Shown in pieces: positions 1 to 8,527 of a stretch of 64,000 nucleotides of DNA (position 1 is its first letter; every line of letters starts with the position of its first letter). The position numbers and the translations under genes are program-made. Location: positions 248,001 through 312,000 of the forward strand of contig NZ_CP026372.1 in NCBI RefSeq assembly GCF_002953135.1, in the 5' to 3' direction. Origin of the DNA: Sphingobium sp. SCG-1 (GTDB lineage Bacteria; Pseudomonadota; Alphaproteobacteria; Sphingomonadales; Sphingomonadaceae). Below the pieces are notes generated by a model. It was not told the origin of the DNA. It searched no databases and worked only from the letters and a program-made list of their open reading frames with translations.

Positions 1-466
1 GCGACAACGGCTGCGGCTCAGTGAACGGGTGGCCCGGTTCCTCAAACAGGACGATGCCATCGCGGACGATGTCCATGAAGAAGTAGCGGCCAAGCCCCAG
101 CTTCTCGTTCACATCCTCCAGACTGTGATAGATGAGGCCGACCGGCGTACGCAGCGTGGTGCCTGCCGACAGGTCGGCGAGAAGCTGGCTTTCGGTCTTC
201 TCCCAGAACTCGGCGATGTCGGTGAGATCGTCGTGATTGACGACGACCAGCAGATCGTAATCGGAAAAATAGCGCCCGACCGGGTCTTCGACCCAATCTC
301 CGCGTGCATAAGAGCCGAACAGGATGATCTTGAGCAGCGCGCCATTGCGGAAGCGCGGCTGGGTGCGCTGCGCGGTCGCGCGCGCAAAGCCTGCGCGCAC
401 GGTCTCGACCACATAGGCCAGTTCGCGCTGCTTGCCTTCGGGCAGATGATCGAGGCTAGTCTTCAT
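1..466 (-). CDS. Pol beta-type nucleotidyltransferase (MNT), truncated by window edge
   Basis: Reading leftward from the ATG at 466, the frame stays open to the window edge, so only about 155 N-terminal residues are visible. It shows the nucleotidyltransferase signature FGSYARGDW followed about a dozen residues later by SDYDLLVVV, the metal-binding G-S and D-x-D elements of minimal nucleotidyltransferases. Proteins of this size often carry a C-terminal HEPN domain and act in toxin-antitoxin-like or mobile-element systems, but that part is outside the window. It lies on the same strand as the small HTH gene and the ParB-like gene upstream and may be in their transcript. The substrate cannot be told from sequence. 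Confidence 0.8.
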   Translation of the reverse strand, partial: MKTSLDHLPEGKQRELAYVVETVRAGFARATAQRTQPRFRNGALLKIILFGSYARGDWVEDPVGRYFSDYDLLVVVNHDDLTDIAEFWEKTESQLLADLSAGTTLRTPVGLIYHSLEDVNEKLGLGRYFFMDIVRDGIVLFEEPGHPFTEPQPLS

Positions 467-572
467 GGACACAGAGTCGCCGTTTTGTGTGCCCGTGCCA
501 AGTCCAAAGTGACGCGACGGGCCCGCTTACGGGTCGGTCGCGTCCTATTTACGAAGAGCAGCATTGCTCATG

Positions 573-887
573 TCACTCCCGGTCCTTACCCCCGCCCCCG
601 CGCCGGAACGGCCACAGCCGCCGCCACTGCGCGGCGCGGCGATACTGCCGGTCGAGCGACCGGGTAACGTGCAGAGCGACCCACGCCCGATGGCGCATGA
701 CATCGCGTTCGGTGATACCGAGCAACTCGGCGATGTCCGTGTCGTTGAGCTGGTCATCATACTTCATGCCATACACCATGCGGAGAATGTCAGGCAGCGT
801 AGCCACCGCCCTTGCCTTCCGTCTTGCGTAGCGATCGGTGATGAACAGGCAGCGAATATAAGTGCCAAGGATGCGAAGGAGACGCAT
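573..887 (-). CDS. Small helix-turn-helix protein of unknown function
   Basis: A 104-residue basic protein that starts at ATG 887, 55 bases after the stop of the ParB-like gene and on the same strand. Residues about 48-68 (DTDIAELLGITERDVMRH) resemble the helix-turn-helix of sigma region 4 and similar regulators. The C-terminus is rich in Arg and Gly. The family is not recognised. A longer frame extends upstream into the ParB gene in another phase, but its composition looks like shadow sequence, so the internal ATG is preferred. It is probably a DNA-binding accessory protein of the mobile element, perhaps cotranscribed with the ParB-like gene. Confidence 0.6.
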   Translation of the reverse strand: MRLLRILGTYIRCLFITDRYARRKARAVATLPDILRMVYGMKYDDQLNDTDIAELLGITERDVMRHRAWVALHVTRSLDRQYRRAAQWRRLWPFRRGGGGKDRE

Positions 888-942
888 GTCCAGTACTCCA
901 AAGGTACCGGCAACGGAGGTCCGCTGCCGGTGCATTGCGTGA

Positions 943-2697
943 TCATGCTGCCTTGCGGATCGGCTCGGCGTCGGGGGTGCCAACATCGGGTGTAACGGCC
1001 ACAAGCTCTGCCACCTGTTCCCATCGGCTGACGCTGCCAACGCCGCCGCGCTGGGTGTAGGCCGAGGGTGGAAAGGCCATCCACTTGGGCATCCAGCCTT
1101 CGACCTTCTGCCGTCCGTTTGTGCCAGCAATGCAATCGCGGATGATGCCACGCTGGACCTTCGCCGACTCCTTGGCATTGGATGCCGCCGTCTCCGATCC
1201 GGCAATATCCGCCAGCACATGCCCTACGATCTCGCGGTCTCGGATGCCATCGAGCAAGGCATCGTCAGCCTGCCAGACAGTTGCCATATCGACGTTCAGT
1301 TGGACGCCCAGCAGCTCGATCAACGCGCTGCCGCTCTCCAGCGTCTCGCCCATGACGATGGCAAGGATGTCAAGCACTTCGCTGTCGGACAGCGATAGAA
1401 GGTGCGTGAACAGTCCGGCTATGCCCTGCTCTCCATCATAGCCACCGGCGATGGTCGGCGTATCCGCATCGAAGCCCAGCAGCGCCAGCAGCCTGCGGCG
1501 TTTGGCATCGAAGCTGGCTTCGGACGCACAGGTCTCGACGCTCTCGCTAATGGCATCGCCCTGCCCGCGCTGGCGCACCACATCGATCCGCCACAGCGAC
1601 GATCCAACAATGGCATGGGCCAGCATCACCCGTAAGGCTGTCGCTGGCGCATCGGCGAGCTTCGCGCGGACGGCCGTATGGCGGTGGAGGTCGATATAGG
1701 ATTGCAGGGCGGAGGTCAGTTCGGGACGCTGGGGTTTGTCCAGCACTTCGCCTCTGGCAAGACGGCGCGCGTCCTTGCAGGTGACATAGCCTTCATGGAA
1801 GGTAACGTCGCCGCGATGACCCAAGGTTACATAGACCTTGCCGCCTTGCTTCTTCGCTGTCCGTTCATGCTCCCATGTATGGAATGGCTCTCCCCGGTCG
1901 AGGATGACGACATCGGACCATCCGGCATCGCGATACGCTTCGGCGCGATCTTCCACCGCTGCCATTTGCGCGGTCCAGAACTGCTCGGCGCAGGCGAAGT
2001 AGCTGTCCTCGCCGAACAGGTCGGATATGATCTCGCCACCATAATTACCTACATCGAACAGCGCGACCTTGGTGCAGATGGACGCGCCGCCGAACAGCCA
2101 TGCCTTGAGCGCCGATCCGGTGGGGACATAGGCGCTTTCGTCATCCAGCAGAGCCAGCCAGTCGCGCTGCTGGCTGCGGGATGCCAATGTCAGATGCCGC
2201 ACGGTAACGGCGTCGATCTTCTCGGTGCGGAACAGGCTGCGGATGCGTGGCAGCAGATTGCCGAGCGCCAGGGTGCGTTTGACCTGCAAGGCACTTTGCC
2301 CGAAGGTCAGCGCGATATGCTCGAGGCTGCGGCCTTCCCGCACCAGCCGGGTAAAGGTCTCGCATTGGGTCATCTCGTCGGGATCGAGGCGGGCGATGTT
2401 CTCGATCAGCGAGGCTTCCAGCGCAGCGGCATCGTCCCCCGGTGTCATCACCACGCAGGGCAGCGGATCGATCCCGCCGGTCTCCTGAGCGATGACAAGC
2501 GCGGCATGATAGCGCCGTTTGCCTGCGACGATCTCGTAAGCATCGGGCGTATCCCCTGCCCTCACGATCAGCGGCACCAATATGCCCCGTGCGCGAATCG
2601 AAGGGAGGATGTTGGCGAGGTCGGGTGCCTTCTTAACGCCCCGCATGTTGAGACGCGAGACGGACAGATTTGCGATGTCGATAGCTTTAAGTTCCAT
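943..2697 (-). CDS. Plasmid/ICE-type ParB-like DNA-binding protein
   Basis: A 584-residue protein with an N-terminal ParB/Spo0J nuclease-like domain (about residues 5-110). The ParB boxes GKRRYHAA near residue 60 and LIENIARLDPDE near 95 are visible, followed by a KorB-like HTH segment (about 110-170). The long C-terminal part has no recognisable motif. It is about twice the length of the chromosomal ParB at 23089 and only distantly like it. No parA lies next to it, which is usual for ParB-like proteins on integrative elements, where they may act as regulators rather than partition proteins. A GGAG ribosome binding site lies nine bases before the ATG. The structured block at 2738-3054 lies just upstream. 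Confidence 0.85.
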   Translation of the reverse strand: MELKAIDIANLSVSRLNMRGVKKAPDLANILPSIRARGILVPLIVRAGDTPDAYEIVAGKRRYHAALVIAQETGGIDPLPCVVMTPGDDAAALEASLIENIARLDPDEMTQCETFTRLVREGRSLEHIALTFGQSALQVKRTLALGNLLPRIRSLFRTEKIDAVTVRHLTLASRSQQRDWLALLDDESAYVPTGSALKAWLFGGASICTKVALFDVGNYGGEIISDLFGEDSYFACAEQFWTAQMAAVEDRAEAYRDAGWSDVVILDRGEPFHTWEHERTAKKQGGKVYVTLGHRGDVTFHEGYVTCKDARRLARGEVLDKPQRPELTSALQSYIDLHRHTAVRAKLADAPATALRVMLAHAIVGSSLWRIDVVRQRGQGDAISESVETCASEASFDAKRRRLLALLGFDADTPTIAGGYDGEQGIAGLFTHLLSLSDSEVLDILAIVMGETLESGSALIELLGVQLNVDMATVWQADDALLDGIRDREIVGHVLADIAGSETAASNAKESAKVQRGIIRDCIAGTNGRQKVEGWMPKWMAFPPSAYTQRGGVGSVSRWEQVAELVAVTPDVGTPDAEPIRKAA

Positions 2698-2737
2698 GAC
2701 ACTTTACTCCTTCTACCGCAGCAACCGGCGCCGGAAT

Positions 2738-3054
2738 GGCGGGTGGGCGGCAGGAGCGAACCGAAAGGCCCGCCGAACGAGCCGGGTGGCACCCGCAGGG
2801 CCGGAACGAAGAGGAGGAGCGGCGCGCAGCGCCGCTTGCCGCCCGGCGCGGCGGGCCTAAAGGGCAGCGACGCCCACCCGCCAGATCGACGCCGCCAAGG
2901 CCAGCGCCGCCACCCGCAGGGTGGCGACCACAGGAACGGTGCGCCAGCACCGGCCCCATGCGTTACTGATCATCGCCCGACCGGGACGAGACGCGCGTCA
3001 CGCGCGGTCCGGTGGAACGTCAAGCGGAACAGAGCCGGGCCGCGCCAGAGGCGC
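2738..3054 (+). other. GC-rich nested inverted repeats; possible structured RNA
   Basis: No credible gene is seen here. Outer arms 2738-2749 and 2871-2882 are perfect 12-base complements. Inside them 2766-2775 pairs perfectly with 2849-2858, and 2781-2790 pairs with 2838-2847 with a single G-U on the + strand. A 7-base hairpin (2819-2825 with 2829-2835) sits at the tip. Four further structures follow: 2908-2915/2919-2926, 2937-2942/2947-2952, 2979-2983/3003-3007 and 3038-3044/3048-3054. The single wobble pair would be an A-C mismatch on the minus strand, which weakly favours a + strand RNA. It could instead be a DNA-level element such as a centromere, origin or transfer site upstream of the ParB-like gene. 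Confidence 0.45.
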
Positions 3055-3101
3055 GGAACGCTCAATTTATATGGAGACAGTCCGCTGCACCACGAAACTT
3101 C

Positions 3102-3114
3102 ATAAACTGTTTAT
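3102..3114. promoter_or_regulatory. 13-bp AT-rich palindrome (possible operator)
   Basis: ATAAAC-T-GTTTAT is a perfect 6-base inverted repeat with one central base, in an AT-rich island between the structured block and a decayed gene. It lies about 400 bases upstream of the ParB-like gene start on the minus strand and could be an operator for it. There is no further evidence. Confidence 0.25.
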
Positions 3115-3161
3115 AGCCTTACCCGCGTCCACACAGGGGGACTGACGGGTGCCGTGCGAGG

Positions 3162-3510
3162 TTGCAGCAGCTATCGCCCGACCTAGAACAGCTAGATGCC
3201 ACGATAAGGCTGTTTGCGCCTGACTTCGTGCGAGAGAGTGTCGTGCCCAGGTTGTTCAAGCCGCCCAAGTCTTGGAACAGAGGGGGGGTGAACCGTCGCG
3301 GGCCGTCCTGGAATTTTGTGCGCAGGTTCGAGTCCGAAATACGCGGCAGCAATCCCGTGCGTTTTGGCTGGGCAATTGCACCAACCAAGACCTGCAAACG
3401 AACGAGTCAGATACTCTTGCCGACTTCGACGGCTCACAGGCCGGGTGCCTTTGCCGATGCCGGGTCGCTCCGGCATGAGAGGAGACCGCGCCGCGCAAAG
3501 AAGTATGCCG
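3162..3510 (+). pseudogene. Decayed gene of an uncharacterised accessory family
   Basis: The first frame reads LEQLDATIRLFAPDF followed by a basic segment. This resembles, from memory, the start of a roughly 140-residue hypothetical protein common on alphaproteobacterial islands (a short coiled coil, then 'LDATLRLF.PD'). A run of seven G at about 3281-3287 marks a likely frameshift. The similarity then seems to continue in the second frame (EPSRAVLEF) and, about 40 bases later, in the third (AGSSPKYAAAIPCVLAG, then RVRYSCRLRRLTGRV). No single frame gives a full protein. Between its end and the manC stop at 3592 nothing else is seen. Confidence 0.35.
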
Positions 3511-3591
3511 ACTCTGCTGAACGAGGGCTAAAAGTCGTATCTCGTGGCAGTTCTGACGGCGTAGATCTGGCCCATCAACGTAGCGCCATGA

Positions 3592-4659
3592 CTAGCGGTT
3601 CTTAAGTGCCTCGGTGACTTTCTTGACGTTCTGCGATTGGCCGCGACGCAGGATCATGATGTCGCCCTGGGCGACTACCACGATCAGATCCTCCACTCCC
3701 ACCAGCGCGACACTCGGACCATCGCTATGGACGAGGCAACGGGAAGCATCGATCGTCAGCACGTCGCCGCGCACGGCATTGCCGTGGTCGTCCTTGTCGC
3801 TGATCGCATGGAGCGAGTCCCAGCTACCAACGTCGGACCATCCCATGTCCACAGGTACGCAGGCGACTTTCTCGGCCCGCTCCATAACGGCGTAATCGAT
3901 CGAGTCGGACGGGCACAGTTCAAACGACGCGGCGTCGGGATAGAAGCGTTGGCCATCCTTGCGACCTTTGTTAAGTGAAGCCTTCGCGTGAGCGAGCATC
4001 TCGGGCTGGAAGGTTTCGAGCGCGGCGAGGTAAGCGTCGGCACGGAAGAGGAAGATGCCCGCATTCCAGACGTAGCCGCCTTCGGCCATCATATCGGCAG
4101 CACGAGCGGCATCAGGCTTTTCTACGAAGCGGGTGACGGCGTTGACAGCGCCCTGCACAGGATCGCCCATCTGGATATAACCGTAGCCTGTTTCTGGCGC
4201 GTCGGGCGTGATGCCGAAGGTCACGAGCCAGCCATTAGCGACCAGCGGCAGCGCCTGCGCAATCGCGGTGTGGAAAGCCGGCAGGTCGGCTATTACATGA
4301 TCGCTCGGCATGACCAGCAGCGCGTCGGCGGGATCCTTTGCGACCAGAGCCGCCAGTGCAATGGCTGGCGCCGTGTTGCGACCGAACGGTTCCAAGAGGA
4401 TGTGGCTCTCGGTGATGCCGATCTCGGCAAGCTGTTTCTCAATCAGATCGGCATGAGCAGCGTTGGCCACCAGAATCGGTACGCCGAAGGAGAGATAGGA
4501 GGCGGTGGTCGTGGTGTCTGTCCGCCGTGCCGTCAACTGAAGCATAGTCTCGGCGGCGGTCAAAGCCAGCAACTGCTTGGGTCGTTCCGGCCGCGACACA
4601 GGCCATAACCGAGTTCCGGAACCGCCGGAAAGAATAACCGGAACAACAGATGCACTCAT
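3592..4659 (-). CDS. manC: Mannose-1-phosphate guanylyltransferase
   Basis: A cytoplasmic enzyme making GDP-mannose from mannose-1-phosphate and GTP, for capsule, exopolysaccharide or glycolipid synthesis. The 355-residue protein has the nucleotide-binding loop GGSGTRLWP (12-20) with RPERPKQ (23-29), EPFGRNTAPA (90-99), PSDHV (118-122), FVEKPD (178-183) and WNAGIF (198-203). It ends near residue 355 and so lacks the phosphomannose isomerase domain of the roughly 480-residue bifunctional enzymes. It is divergent from rmlC across a 240-base gap that must hold both promoters. Sugar-nucleotide genes on both sides suggest one surface-glycan locus. Confidence 0.92.
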   Translation of the reverse strand: MSASVVPVILSGGSGTRLWPVSRPERPKQLLALTAAETMLQLTARRTDTTTTASYLSFGVPILVANAAHADLIEKQLAEIGITESHILLEPFGRNTAPAIALAALVAKDPADALLVMPSDHVIADLPAFHTAIAQALPLVANGWLVTFGITPDAPETGYGYIQMGDPVQGAVNAVTRFVEKPDAARAADMMAEGGYVWNAGIFLFRADAYLAALETFQPEMLAHAKASLNKGRKDGQRFYPDAASFELCPSDSIDYAVMERAEKVACVPVDMGWSDVGSWDSLHAISDKDDHGNAVRGDVLTIDASRCLVHSDGPSVALVGVEDLIVVVAQGDIMILRRGQSQNVKKVTEALKNR

Positions 4660-4899
4660 GAAAGATAAACCCCCTTCAATATGTCGTTCGGTCCCCTAGC
4701 ATGGGCAGCAATTCATCAGAAGACGCTGTTTAGCGTCTGTGAAGGTACTGCCGCCACAACGGCCCCAACTGGTATGTGGGGTTCAAAATAAAGATTTTGG
4801 TGCGTTCGGATCGCAAGCTATGTGCAGCACTCGCATGATTCCCGCGACCGTCGCATCCGACGTCTAGGCCGACGAGCAAATTTCTATTAGGGGACGCGA

Positions 4900-5463
4900 A
4901 TGGAAATTCACGGCTTTGATATCACGGGCGTAAAGCTGTTGACACCTCGCCACATCGGCGATGATCGAGGATATTTCGCGGAAACGTTCCGTGCCGATCG
5001 CTTTGCTCAGCATTGCGGCCAACACGCCTTTGTCCAGGACAACGAGTCAATGAGTGGCAAGGCAGGCACGGTTCGGGGTCTGCATTTCCAAAGTGACCCG
5101 CATGCTCAAGGCAAATTGGTGCGTTGCACTGCAGGCGCGCTGTTCGACGTCGCTGTAGATATTCGGCTTGGTTCGCCCACCTATGGACAGTGGATCGCCC
5201 AAACACTTACGCCCGCGAACGGCAAGCAACTTTGGATTCCACCTGGCTTTGCGCATGGTTTCTGCTCACTCGAACCCAACACGGTTATCTGCTATAAGGT
5301 GACCGACTATTACAGCGCGGATTGCGACAAGGGTGTAGCGTGGAACGATCCAGCTATTGGCGTAACGTGGCCGGACATTGCTGATCCCGAAACCCTTTCA
5401 GGCAAGGACCGCAGGCAACCGCTTCTTTCTGAACTTCCCACATACTTTGCCTGGAGCCAATAG
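4900..5463 (+). CDS. rmlC: dTDP-4-dehydrorhamnose 3,5-epimerase
   Basis: Third step of dTDP-L-rhamnose synthesis: epimerises dTDP-4-keto-6-deoxyglucose at C3 and C5. The 187-residue length is typical. The cupin core carries RGLHFQ (59-64) with catalytic His62, then FDVAVDIRLGSPTYG (82-96) and a C-terminal GVAWNDP segment. AGGGGA precedes the ATG at a normal distance. It is the first gene of a four-gene operon (rmlC, rmlB, rmlD, rmlA), with rmlB starting three bases after its stop. Confidence 0.96.
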   Translation: MEIHGFDITGVKLLTPRHIGDDRGYFAETFRADRFAQHCGQHAFVQDNESMSGKAGTVRGLHFQSDPHAQGKLVRCTAGALFDVAVDIRLGSPTYGQWIAQTLTPANGKQLWIPPGFAHGFCSLEPNTVICYKVTDYYSADCDKGVAWNDPAIGVTWPDIADPETLSGKDRRQPLLSELPTYFAWSQ

Positions 5464-5466
5464 CAT

Positions 5467-6537
5467 ATGCGCGTGATTGTTACCGGCGGTGCTGGCTTTA
5501 TCGGTTCGGCCTTAGTCCGCCATTTGGTCCTTGAAAAAGGCTACGAAGTTCTGACGGTCGACGCTCTGACCTACGCCGGTTGCGAAGCGTCGCTACGGGC
5601 AGTGGACGGCAAGGCCAATCACTGCTTCCTCAAAGCGAACATCTGCGACCGTGCTGCCATGGACGAGGCGATTGCTGCGTTTCGCCCGGATCGCATCATG
5701 CATCTTGCGGCAGAGAGCCATGTCGATCGTTCGATTACCGGCGCGGCGGACTTCATCCAGACCAATGTGGTCGGCACCTTCACCCTGTTGGAAGCAGCCC
5801 GCTGCTATTGGAACGGACTGGAAGCGGGAGCGAAAGACAGCTTCCGCTTCCTCCATGTGTCCACCGATGAGGTCTATGGCTCTCTCGGCGACACCGGACT
5901 ATTCGAAGAAGTCACGCCCTATGATCCCAGTTCTCCCTATTCGGCTTCCAAGGCTGCGTCCGATCATCTCGCAAAGGCGTGGCACCGAACCTACGGGCTG
6001 CCGGTGGTCGTTTCGAACTGCTCGAACAATTATGGACCTTATCACTTTCCGGAAAAGTTGATCCCGCTCACCATTCTCAACGCGCTTGGCGGACACGCCC
6101 TTCCGGTTTATGGAAAGGGCGAGAACGTCCGCGATTGGCTCTATGTCGACGATCACGCGCGCGCACTTGACCTTATTATCGAGCGTGGGCGGCCCGGCGA
6201 GACCTATAATGTGGGTGGACGCAACGAACGTCGTAATATCGACGTCGTGCGCCGGATTTGTGCGGTTCTTGATAAGCTGGTTCCAACTGAAGCACCGCGC
6301 GAAACCCTAATCGATTATGTAACTGACCGTCCTGGCCATGATGCGCGCTACGCAATCGACGCGACAAAGCTGGAGTCCGAACTGGGCTGGCGTGCCCAGG
6401 AAACGTTCGAGAGCGGCATAGAGAAAACGGTTCACTGGTATCTCGAGAACGAATGGTGGTGGCGTCCCCTGCGTGAGCGTTACGACGGCCAGCGACTGGG
6501 TCTGGCAAGCGCAACGAGTGCCGGAATTGCTGCATGA
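5467..6537 (+). CDS. rmlB: dTDP-glucose 4,6-dehydratase
   Basis: Second step of dTDP-rhamnose synthesis, an NAD-dependent extended SDR enzyme. The Rossmann loop GGAGFIG is at 7-13, the dehydratase triad is in STDEVYG (132-138), and the catalytic YSASK is at 158-162. At 356 residues it is full length. The stop overlaps the rmlD start by four bases (ATGA), indicating translational coupling. Nothing odd is seen in the sequence. Confidence 0.97.
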   Translation: MRVIVTGGAGFIGSALVRHLVLEKGYEVLTVDALTYAGCEASLRAVDGKANHCFLKANICDRAAMDEAIAAFRPDRIMHLAAESHVDRSITGAADFIQTNVVGTFTLLEAARCYWNGLEAGAKDSFRFLHVSTDEVYGSLGDTGLFEEVTPYDPSSPYSASKAASDHLAKAWHRTYGLPVVVSNCSNNYGPYHFPEKLIPLTILNALGGHALPVYGKGENVRDWLYVDDHARALDLIIERGRPGETYNVGGRNERRNIDVVRRICAVLDKLVPTEAPRETLIDYVTDRPGHDARYAIDATKLESELGWRAQETFESGIEKTVHWYLENEWWWRPLRERYDGQRLGLASATSAGIAA

Positions 6538-7409
6538 GAATTGCCGTTACCGGACGGTCAGGGCAGATCGTCAGCGGCCTAGTGGAACGCGGCGGTCTTG
6601 CAGGTCATGATGTAATCGCAATTGGCAGGCCTGAGTTGGACCTTATGGACCCAGCTTCAATAGCCCGCGCATTGGCGATTGCCGCACCCGACGTGGTAGT
6701 CTCGGCGGCAGCGTACACGGCTGTAGACAAGGCGGAGAGCGAACCTGATCTGGCGCATGCGATCAACGGCCGGGGTGCCGGCGCGGTGGCAGAGGCTGCA
6801 CGCGCGCTCGGCGTACCGCTGGTCCATATCTCGACCGACTATGTCTTCGACGGCACGCTTGATCGCCCTTATCTTGAGGCTGACCGGACTGGGCCGACCG
6901 GTGTTTATGGCGCTTCAAAGCTGGCGGGCGAACAGGCTGTGTTGGTAGCCCATGGCGACAACAGTGCAATCCTGCGCGTGGCATGGGTGTACAGCCCCTT
7001 TGGCGCAAACTTCGTCAAGACCATGCTGCGGCTCGCGGCTGACCGGGACGAAGTCTCCGTGGTCGGCGATCAGGTGGGCAATCCCACCAGTGCGCTCGAC
7101 ATAGCTGACGGCATAATGCGCGTCGCCATCAATCTTGTTAGTAGCCCGGACCCAGCTTTGCGTGGCATATTCCATATGACTGCTAGCGGGGAAGCGTCAT
7201 GGGCGGATTTTGCCGAAGCCGTCTTCGCCACGTCGGCGGCGCAGGGCGGGCCACATGCCAAAGTGCGCGGGGTTGCCACGGCGGAATATCCGACATTGGC
7301 CCGTCGTCCCGCGAATTCGCGCCTTGATTGCGCGCTGATTGCGGACGCTCACGGCATCATATTACCTGATTGGCATCAATCGCTGAAAACAGCGATCGCC
7401 CGCCTATAA
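6534..7409 (+). CDS. rmlD: dTDP-4-dehydrorhamnose reductase
   Basis: Final step: NAD(P)H reduction of dTDP-4-keto-L-rhamnose to dTDP-L-rhamnose. The 291-residue SDR-like protein has TGRSGQIVSG (6-15), STDYVFDG (100-107) and YGASK (125-129), the family's cofactor and active-site motifs. The ATG overlaps the rmlB stop. Forty bases, including an AAAGGAACG ribosome site, separate it from rmlA. Confidence 0.96.
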   Translation: MRIAVTGRSGQIVSGLVERGGLAGHDVIAIGRPELDLMDPASIARALAIAAPDVVVSAAAYTAVDKAESEPDLAHAINGRGAGAVAEAARALGVPLVHISTDYVFDGTLDRPYLEADRTGPTGVYGASKLAGEQAVLVAHGDNSAILRVAWVYSPFGANFVKTMLRLAADRDEVSVVGDQVGNPTSALDIADGIMRVAINLVSSPDPALRGIFHMTASGEASWADFAEAVFATSAAQGGPHAKVRGVATAEYPTLARRPANSRLDCALIADAHGIILPDWHQSLKTAIARL

Positions 7410-7449
7410 CTTTCGACGCGTTGACCCGCTTCTCTAAAGGAACGAACAT

Positions 7450-8319
7450 ATGAAAGGCATCATCCTTGCCGGCGGCAGCGGTACTCGCCTCTATCCGATG
7501 ACGCTGGCGACCTCCAAGCAACTCATGTCGGTCTATGACAAGCCGATGATCTATTATCCTCTCAGCACCCTGATGCTGGCAGGCATTCGTGAAGTGCTGA
7601 TCATCTCGACACCGCGAGACCTCCCGGCGTTTCGGGAATTGCTAGGCGACGGGTCGCAATGGGGTATGACCTTCGAATATGCCGAACAGCCGAGCCCAGA
7701 TGGACTGGCGCAGGCGTACATAATCGGAGCCGACTTCGTGGCGGGTCACCGGTCTGCCTTGGTACTGGGCGACAATATCTTCTATGGCCATGGCCTGCCC
7801 GAGTTGCTGGAAAGCGCGTCGTCCCGAAAAACTGGCGCAAGCGTATTTGCCTATCATGTCCAAGACCCCGAACGTTACGGCGTGGTCAGTTTTGACGCGT
7901 CCATGAAGGCGATGTCGATCGAGGAAAAGCCGACACTGCCGCAATCCAATTGGGCAGTGACGGGACTGTACTTCTACGATGAGCAAGTCGTCGATATTGC
8001 TGCCAATCTGAAGCCCTCCGCACGCGGAGAGTTGGAGATTACGGACGTCAACCGCGCCTATCTAGAACGTGGGCAGCTTAAGGTAGAGATCATGGGACGC
8101 GGATATGCGTGGCTGGACACCGGTACGCCGGACAGCATGCTGGATGCGGCTGAGTTCGTCCGGATCCTGGAAAAGCGACAGGGCTTCAAAATTGCTAGCC
8201 CTGAGGAAATTGCATTTCGGAATGGCTTTATCAATTCGGCGGAGTTGGAGCACGCAATTAGAAAGCTCGGCAAATCAGATTATGGACGATATCTGGCTGG
8301 GATATTGTCAGCGACCTAG
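7450..8319 (+). CDS. rmlA: Glucose-1-phosphate thymidylyltransferase
   Basis: First step of the pathway: glucose-1-phosphate plus dTTP to dTDP-glucose. At 289 residues it is the short, standard RmlA. It shows GGSGTRLYP (8-16), KPMIYYPLS (31-39), LGDN (106-109) and an EEKP motif near 157. It is the last gene of the rml operon; in many organisms rmlA comes first. No U-tract terminator follows, but a 58-base interrupted palindrome lies about 100 bases downstream. Confidence 0.97.
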   Translation: MKGIILAGGSGTRLYPMTLATSKQLMSVYDKPMIYYPLSTLMLAGIREVLIISTPRDLPAFRELLGDGSQWGMTFEYAEQPSPDGLAQAYIIGADFVAGHRSALVLGDNIFYGHGLPELLESASSRKTGASVFAYHVQDPERYGVVSFDASMKAMSIEEKPTLPQSNWAVTGLYFYDEQVVDIAANLKPSARGELEITDVNRAYLERGQLKVEIMGRGYAWLDTGTPDSMLDAAEFVRILEKRQGFKIASPEEIAFRNGFINSAELEHAIRKLGKSDYGRYLAGILSAT

Positions 8320-8415
8320 TTCTCATAATCTCCTTGGCCGCGGCTGATTAACACGGCGGACGCAGAGAGAGCTGGCACGCGACCTTCGCAGCATCGCCGC
8401 ACATGTATCGGTAAA

Positions 8416-8473
8416 ACTATGCAGCAGTGCTGTGCAATTGCCTAGAAATTGCACAACCCGCGTGCTGCATAGT
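8416..8473. repeat. 58-bp interrupted palindrome
   Basis: Two nested perfect inverted repeats: outer 11-base arms 8416-8426 and 8463-8473 (ACTATGCAGCA / TGCTGCATAGT), inner 9-base arms 8431-8439 and 8447-8455 (TGTGCAATT / AATTGCACA). It lies between rmlA and vapB. There is no following T-run, so it is a poor intrinsic terminator. It could be a recombination site, a small palindromic repeat element or a protein-binding site. The rest of the 262-base gap shows no gene. Confidence 0.6.
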
Positions 8474-8527
8474 CGAAGTTGAGCTTAAGATGTGGTTTGT
8501 CAATTGTAGGCGCTTTAATCTTTAGCA

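Noticed and set aside
1678..3105. A 475-residue forward frame antisense to the ParB-like gene
   Set aside because: It mirrors ParB codons, has no family match and runs into the structured block.
3325..3335. GGTTCGAGTCC, a T-loop-like sequence suggesting a tRNA or attachment-site remnant
   Set aside because: The flanks do not form a T-stem and no acceptor or anticodon arm is present; the stretch fits the decayed gene.
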